This document shows positions 59,833 to 64,000 of a stretch of 64,000 nucleotides of DNA, in pieces (the first letter of the stretch is position 1; the number at the start of each line of letters is the position of its first letter). Position numbers and translations under genes: made by a program. This DNA comes from Streptomyces sp. NBC_00414 (GTDB taxonomy: Bacteria; Actinomycetota; Actinomycetes; Streptomycetales; Streptomycetaceae), in contig NZ_CP107935.1 of NCBI RefSeq assembly GCF_036038375.1, positions 8,184,001-8,248,000 on the forward strand, in the 5' to 3' direction. The notes below the pieces were generated by a model. It was not told where the DNA came from, did not search any database, and saw only the letters and a program-made list of their open reading frames with translations.

Positions 59833-62800
59833 ATGACCGACACCGGCCAGGTCCCGGGCGAGGGACTGCCGGAGAACGCAGGCATGGTGGAGCAGCCGGG
59901 CGTCCCCGCCCCCGGCGCGTACACCTACCTCTCCGAGCCCACCGCCGAAGACGAAGACCTGTTGCTGCTGCCGGGCGCCCAGGGTGCGTGGGGCAACGAA
60001 GTGGCCCCACCGGCCCCGGTGCCGGTCGTCGAGACCGTCCACGAGCCCGGACCGCACGAGACGTCGGGCCGCGACAGCGGTTCGGTCGACCTCAGCGCCG
60101 TCCGGATGTCGTCGTCCGCGCCGCAGCCACCCGTCGCCCGCCGTCCGTTGCACCTCGGCCCGCCGACTCCGGACGGCGCCGGCAGCCCGGTGCGTTCGCT
60201 CGCCGACCGGGGTCCGGCGGGAGCACCGCCCACCCCCTTCCCCGTACGGCAGGCCGGTCCGGCCGCGTCCGGGCCCGAGTACCTCGATGTGCCGCGTGAC
60301 GAGATCGCGTTGCAGGGCGGGTCTCCGTGGGGGGCCCAGACTCAGGTCCAGGTCGCGCCTGCGGTGGCACAGGTCGTTTCCGAGGGGACGGCTGCAGAAA
60401 CGGTCTTCCCGGAGGGTGCGGGGGCATACGCGGGCGGCCCGGTGGCCGTCGAGTCCGCGCCGGTCGCGCAGGTGTCCGACGCGGGGGACGGTCCGTCGCC
60501 CGCCGAGGGCCAGGGTGTTCCGGTTCCGCAGGAGCAGGCCGAGGCCCCGGTGGCGGAGCAGCCGGCCGGAGTTCCGCAGACGCAGGACGCGCCGGGCGCC
60601 GACGAGCTTCCCGAGGCCGCGCACGCGCAGGCCGTCGCGGAGCCCGCCGAGCCCGCCGACGCTTTTGTGGAGCCCGCCGAGGACGCCGGGCGGGTTCCGG
60701 AGGCCCCGCCGGTCCCCGAGGAGGCGTACCTTCCTCCGCAGCCGGAACCGGTTCAGTTCCCGTCCCCCGATCAGCAGACGGGCATCGCCCAGGCCGCCGC
60801 CGAAGCCGCGCCGGCCCCGGAGGCCGGCCAGGTCCCGGCGGCGGTTCTGGTGCAGGACTACGCGCAGGCTCCTCAGCTCGCCGACGGTTCGCTGTTCCCG
60901 CACGCCCCGGAAGGTGGCCACGGCTCCGAGTTCGCCCAGGCTCTCCCCGAGTTCACGCACGCCCCTCAGTCCGAGCCCTTCCCGGCCGCACCCGCGGCCG
61001 TCCAGTTCGCCCGCCCCTCGGACGAGACCGGCCAACCCGCCCCTGAGGCGTCCGAGGCCCCGCAGGCCGAAGGCGCCGAGCAGCCCGTGCACCTGGCGCC
61101 GGTCCCGCAGCCCGTCCACCCGGTGGAGCCGCACGCTCAGGACGCGGCGGCCCCGTTCGCCGAGGCCGGACCGCACAACGGGTTCCAGGAGCCGCAGCCG
61201 ACGGAGGCCGAGCCTTTCGTGGCGGCGGGCGTCCAGATCCAGGACGCCGCCGAGGCCCCGCAATTCACCGCGCCCGCCGGGCCCGTCGTGCCCGCGGAAG
61301 CGGCGGAGGGCGCCGTCGGTGCCCCCGACGCGGCACAGGCGGCGCAGACCGACCCCGCCGCGTACGCCGAGGCGCCCGCGGCACCCGCCGAGCACGCCGT
61401 CGGGGACGAGTCCCACGGCGAGGCGGCCCCGCTCCAGGACGTGTTCCCGCAGGCGGCGCAGCCGGACCAGGCAGAGCAGGCAGAGCAGGCCGAGCAGGTG
61501 GCGCAGCCCGTCGGTCAGTTCGTACCGGTCGAGGGCATGGTTCCGACCACCCCGCACCTGGCTCCCACCCCGCCGCACGGCATGACCGTGCCGCCCCTCC
61601 CGGAGGAGCGGGCCGAGCAGACGGCCGAGGGGACGGCGGCCCAGCCCGCGGCGTCCGTCGAGCAGCCCACCCCAGAACCCGCGCCCGAACCGGCACTCGC
61701 CCCGGCGCCCGACATCGAGTCGGACGAGGAGCCGATCCTCGTGCTGCCCGCGCCCCGGGAGCCCGAACTGGCCCCCGAGGCCGAGGCGCTCCCCGTACCG
61801 GAGGCTCCCGTGGCGGACGACGGCCCGGAACACGTGGTCGCACAGCAGGCGGAAGACCTGGACACCCGGGCCGCCGACCAGGAAGAGAGCACGGCCGCCG
61901 TGGACCGGACACGAGAGTCCACCGGCCCGGCAGCGCCCGGCTACGACGACGCCGAGCGCGAGGCGGTCCTGCGCGTGATGCGCGAGCGCCGCGACATCCG
62001 CAACGGCTTCCGCAGCGACCCCATCCCGCACGACGTGCTGCTCCGCGTCCTGGAGGCGGCCCACACGGCGCCGTCCGTCGGCCATTCCCAGCCCTGGGAC
62101 TTCGTCGTCATCCGCTCCGCCGAGACCCGGCGCTCGATGCACGAACTGGCCGCGCGCCAGCGTGAGGCGTACGCCAAGTCGCTTCCCAAGGGCCGCGCGA
62201 AGCAGTTCAAGGAACTGAAGATCGAGGCCATCCTCGACACCCCGGTGAACATCGTCGTCACCGCCGACCCGACCCGGGGCGGCCGGCACACCCTGGGCCG
62301 CCACACGCAGCCGCAGATGGCCCCCTACTCCTCGGCGCTCGCCGTCGAGAACCTGTGGCTCGCGGCCCGTGCCGAGGGCCTGGGCGTGGGCTGGGTGAGC
62401 TTCTTCGACGAGCGGGAGATGGTCCGCGGTCTCGGCCTGCCCGAGCACCTGGAGGTCGTCGCCTACCTCTGCGTCGGATACGTCGACGAGTTCCCGGAGG
62501 AGCCCGAGCTGATGCAGGCGGGCTGGTCCAAGCGTCGCCCGCTGTCCTGGGTGGTCCACGAGGAGACGTACGGCCGCCGCGCGCTGCCCGGCGAGGAGCC
62601 GCACGACCTGCTCGCCGAGACGATCACGAACATCCGTCCGCTGGACGCCAAGGCACTCGGCGAGGCCTGGGAACGCCAGAAGCGCATGACCAAGCCGGCC
62701 GGGGCCCTCGGCATGCTGGAGATCATCTCCGCGCAGCTCTCCGGTCTCTCCCGGATGTGCCCGCCCCCCATCCCGGAACCGGCCGCCGTCGCGATCTTCG

Positions 62801-63657
62801 CGGGCGACCACGGCGTACACGCCCAGGGCGTCACCCCGTGGCCGCAGGAGGTCACGGGCCAGATGGTGGCCAACATCCTCGGCGGCGGCGCGGTCTGCAA
62901 CGCCTTCGCCGCCCAGGTCGGTGCCGAGGTCTGCGTCATCGACGTGGGCGTGGCCTCCGACCTGCCCGCGACCCCGGGCCTGCTGCCGCGCAAGGTCCGG
63001 GCGGGCACGGCCGACATGACGACCGGTCCCGCGCTGACCCGCGAGGAGGTCAGGGCGGCCATCGAGGTGGGCATCGAGACCGCCCGCGACCTGGTGGCGG
63101 CCGGTAACAAGGCCCTGATCACAGGTGAGATGGGCATCGCCAACACCACGGCGTCGGCCGCCCTGATCTCCGTCTACACCGGCAGCGATCCCGCCGAGGT
63201 CACCGGCCGCGGCACCGGCATCAACGACGAGACCCTGGCCCGCAAGACCGAGGTGGTACGCCGGGCCCTGGAACTCCACCAGCCGGACCCGGCCGACCCG
63301 ATCGGCGTCCTCGCGGCCATCGGTGGCCTGGAACACGCCGCGATGGTGGGCCTCCTCCTCGGCGGCGCCTCCCTGCGTACGCCGGTGATCCTGGACGGCG
63401 TCAGCGCCGGCGCGGCCGCACTGGTCGCCCGCGCGATCGCCCCCGAGGTCCTCGCGGCCTGCATCGCCGGCCACCGCAGCGCCGAGCCCGGCCATGTGGC
63501 CGCACTCAACAAGCTGGGCCTGCGCCCCCTGGTCGACCTCGACCTCCGCCTCGGCGAGGGCACGGGCGCCCTCCTGGCCCTCCCGGTCGTCCAGAGCGCG
63601 GCCAGGGCGATGCACGAGGTGGCGACGTTCGACTCGGCAGGCGTCACCGAGAAGTAG
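59833..63657 (+). CDS. cobT: BluB-CobT fusion with long disordered N-terminus
   Basis: A 1274-residue protein starting at ATG 59833. Residues 1-700 are Pro/Ala/Glu/Gln-rich low complexity, rich in EAP, QPEP and AEQAEQ patterns, with no globular domain or membrane helix. Residues about 702-925 form a BluB flavin-dependent nitroreductase-like domain (VLRVMRERRDIRNGFRSDPI, HTAPSVGHSQPWDFVVIR, GLGVGWVSFFDE), which makes 5,6-dimethylbenzimidazole from reduced FMN. Residues 933-1274 are CobT: KPAGALGMLE, FAGDHGVHAQGVTPWPQEVT, GEMGIANTTASAAL, catalytic E1218 (HRSAEPGH), LDLRLGEGTGALLALP. The product activates the base made by the preceding domain, so the fusion joins consecutive steps of the lower-ligand pathway. 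Confidence 0.92.
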   Translation: MTDTGQVPGEGLPENAGMVEQPGVPAPGAYTYLSEPTAEDEDLLLLPGAQGAWGNEVAPPAPVPVVETVHEPGPHETSGRDSGSVDLSAVRMSSSAPQPPVARRPLHLGPPTPDGAGSPVRSLADRGPAGAPPTPFPVRQAGPAASGPEYLDVPRDEIALQGGSPWGAQTQVQVAPAVAQVVSEGTAAETVFPEGAGAYAGGPVAVESAPVAQVSDAGDGPSPAEGQGVPVPQEQAEAPVAEQPAGVPQTQDAPGADELPEAAHAQAVAEPAEPADAFVEPAEDAGRVPEAPPVPEEAYLPPQPEPVQFPSPDQQTGIAQAAAEAAPAPEAGQVPAAVLVQDYAQAPQLADGSLFPHAPEGGHGSEFAQALPEFTHAPQSEPFPAAPAAVQFARPSDETGQPAPEASEAPQAEGAEQPVHLAPVPQPVHPVEPHAQDAAAPFAEAGPHNGFQEPQPTEAEPFVAAGVQIQDAAEAPQFTAPAGPVVPAEAAEGAVGAPDAAQAAQTDPAAYAEAPAAPAEHAVGDESHGEAAPLQDVFPQAAQPDQAEQAEQAEQVAQPVGQFVPVEGMVPTTPHLAPTPPHGMTVPPLPEERAEQTAEGTAAQPAASVEQPTPEPAPEPALAPAPDIESDEEPILVLPAPREPELAPEAEALPVPEAPVADDGPEHVVAQQAEDLDTRAADQEESTAAVDRTRESTGPAAPGYDDAEREAVLRVMRERRDIRNGFRSDPIPHDVLLRVLEAAHTAPSVGHSQPWDFVVIRSAETRRSMHELAARQREAYAKSLPKGRAKQFKELKIEAILDTPVNIVVTADPTRGGRHTLGRHTQPQMAPYSSALAVENLWLAARAEGLGVGWVSFFDEREMVRGLGLPEHLEVVAYLCVGYVDEFPEEPELMQAGWSKRRPLSWVVHEETYGRRALPGEEPHDLLAETITNIRPLDAKALGEAWERQKRMTKPAGALGMLEIISAQLSGLSRMCPPPIPEPAAVAIFAGDHGVHAQGVTPWPQEVTGQMVANILGGGAVCNAFAAQVGAEVCVIDVGVASDLPATPGLLPRKVRAGTADMTTGPALTREEVRAAIEVGIETARDLVAAGNKALITGEMGIANTTASAALISVYTGSDPAEVTGRGTGINDETLARKTEVVRRALELHQPDPADPIGVLAAIGGLEHAAMVGLLLGGASLRTPVILDGVSAGAAALVARAIAPEVLAACIAGHRSAEPGHVAALNKLGLRPLVDLDLRLGEGTGALLALPVVQSAARAMHEVATFDSAGVTEK

Positions 63658-63717
63658 GGCCGGTGGTTGTGGGCAGGCGTTCCGCAGGGCGGAACGGGTG
63701 GGCACAACCACCGGCCC
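63657..63717 (+). terminator. Nested double hairpin after bluB-cobT
   Basis: Outer arms GGGCCGGTGGTTGTG (63657-63671) and CACAACCACCGGCCC (63703-63717) are perfect over 15 bp. An inner perfect 8-bp stem CGTTCCGC-AGG-GCGGAACG lies at 63678-63696. The outer arm begins on the G of the TAG stop. Confidence 0.75.
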
Positions 63718-63897
63718 ACCCGCAGGGTCGGGGGGCGCGTGGGGCGGAGCCCTCGGTTTCGGGAAGGGGCGGGCCAGGGGAAAGAACCCCCACCCACCCC
63801 GACCCCCACCACCCCGCCCCTTAAAATCCGCACGTCAGGCCCGCTCCACCGCCGCAGCGCGCCACCCCGTACCACCCGCATGAGGAGCCGTACCTCC
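63718..63897. other. Gap before the CysG/CobA-type gene
   Basis: A G-rich then C-rich stretch: GGGAAGGGGCGGG (about 63758-63771) can pair with CCCCGCCCCTT (about 63812-63823), followed by AAAAT. It may be a second terminator or part of a promoter. The ribosome binding site GAGGAG lies at 63881-63886. Confidence 0.4.
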
Positions 63898-64000
63898 ATG
63901 GCCGAAAACCCCGCCTACCCCGTAGGTCTCCGCCTCTTTGGGCGCCGCGTAGTGGTCCTCGGCGGCGGCCAGGTCGCCCAGCGCCGCCTCCCGGCCCTCA
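63898..64000 (+). CDS. Uroporphyrinogen-III C-methyltransferase/siroheme synthase (5' part only)
   Basis: Starts at ATG 63898 with GAGGAG 11 bases before; only 34 residues lie in the window. AENPAYPVGLRLFGRRVVVL, then GGGQVAQRRLPAL, is the NAD-binding N-terminus of the CysG precorrin-2 dehydrogenase domain, usually fused in streptomycetes to the SUMT methyltransferase. It continues the cobalamin/siroheme theme. The C-terminal domain is outside the window, so the full product name is an inference. Confidence 0.75.
   Translation, partial: MAENPAYPVGLRLFGRRVVVLGGGQVAQRRLPAL

Noticed and set aside
59665..63711. 1348-codon minus-strand open frame opposite bluB-cobT
   Set aside because: Shadow frame of a high-GC gene with clear domains on the plus strand; no recognisable motif in the antisense product.
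1..64000. Mobile elements, tRNA genes or a horizontally acquired island
   Set aside because: No transposase, integrase, phage gene, tRNA T-loop motif outside genes, or lasting drop in GC content was found in a read-through of the window.

Overview
The window is high-GC (about 70% or more) and looks like the chromosome core of a Streptomyces species. The evidence is strong third-position GC bias, GTG and TTG starts, several leaderless genes, the gene families present, and an intergenic palindrome family built on GTTCCCCGCGCCCCT. The gene order (cobalamin genes, metNIQ, glycerophosphodiesterase, argH, argCJBDR, pheST, rplT-rpmI-infC) resembles, from memory, the SCO1553-SCO1605 region of S. coelicolor in reverse. 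I see no integrase, transposase, IS element, CRISPR array or tRNA, so this is conserved vertical backbone with a few accessory genes.

Layout. 1-7.7 kb: a partial gene, a PLP fold-III enzyme, a proline-rich membrane protein overlapping a mycosin-like membrane-anchored subtilisin, a class-A-like serine hydrolase, SseB-like and DUF1844 proteins. 7.7-15.7 kb: translation block with a structured leader, infC (ATC start), rpmI, rplT, a SpoU methyltransferase, an orphan histidine kinase and pheST. 16-31 kb: PP2C/SpoIIE phosphatase, an HTH-TPR regulator preceded by palindromes, NUDIX hydrolase, 3-hydroxyacyl-CoA dehydrogenase, secreted glycosidase-like protein, divergent EamA/MocR pair, acetyltransferase, a phosphatase-fold protein without its histidines, a secreted GH51 arabinofuranosidase and a Ser/Thr kinase with a lectin ectodomain. 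31.5-36.4 kb: argCJBDR, translationally coupled through argD, behind a paired ArgR operator. 36.6-41.1 kb: a three-gene flavin electron-transfer operon (ferric-reductase-like protein, double FMN-binding protein, ApbE), then an L,D-transpeptidase and a PPOX-fold enzyme. 41.3-44 kb: a secreted protein made of two nearly identical halves, then argH behind the same ArgR operator geometry. 44.5-53.2 kb: aldo-keto reductase, TetR/MFS pair with a palindromic operator, acyltransferase, glycerophosphodiesterase behind a candidate PHO box, small ECF-like sigma factor, acetyltransferase, two membrane proteins and a HAD phosphatase. 53.2-57.2 kb: a leaderless Cys/Met-rich leader peptide before metN-metI-metQ-metQ. 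57.4-64 kb: acetyltransferase, then cobalamin genes: cbiET fusion, a BluB-CobT fusion with a 700-residue disordered N-terminus, and the start of a CysG/CobA-type gene.

Themes. Arginine synthesis is one regulon here: argC and argH carry pairs of 18-bp ARG boxes with the same 2-bp spacer, and ArgR is encoded at the end of the argC operon. Sulfur amino-acid uptake appears to be sensed by translating a CMCRMC-containing leader peptide. The reductase/FMN-binding/ApbE set has all the parts for moving electrons to a covalently flavinylated protein outside the membrane. Convergent pairs are separated by long perfect hairpins that probably act as bidirectional terminators. Several intergenic gaps are filled by the dispersed palindrome family, in one place as a tandem array.
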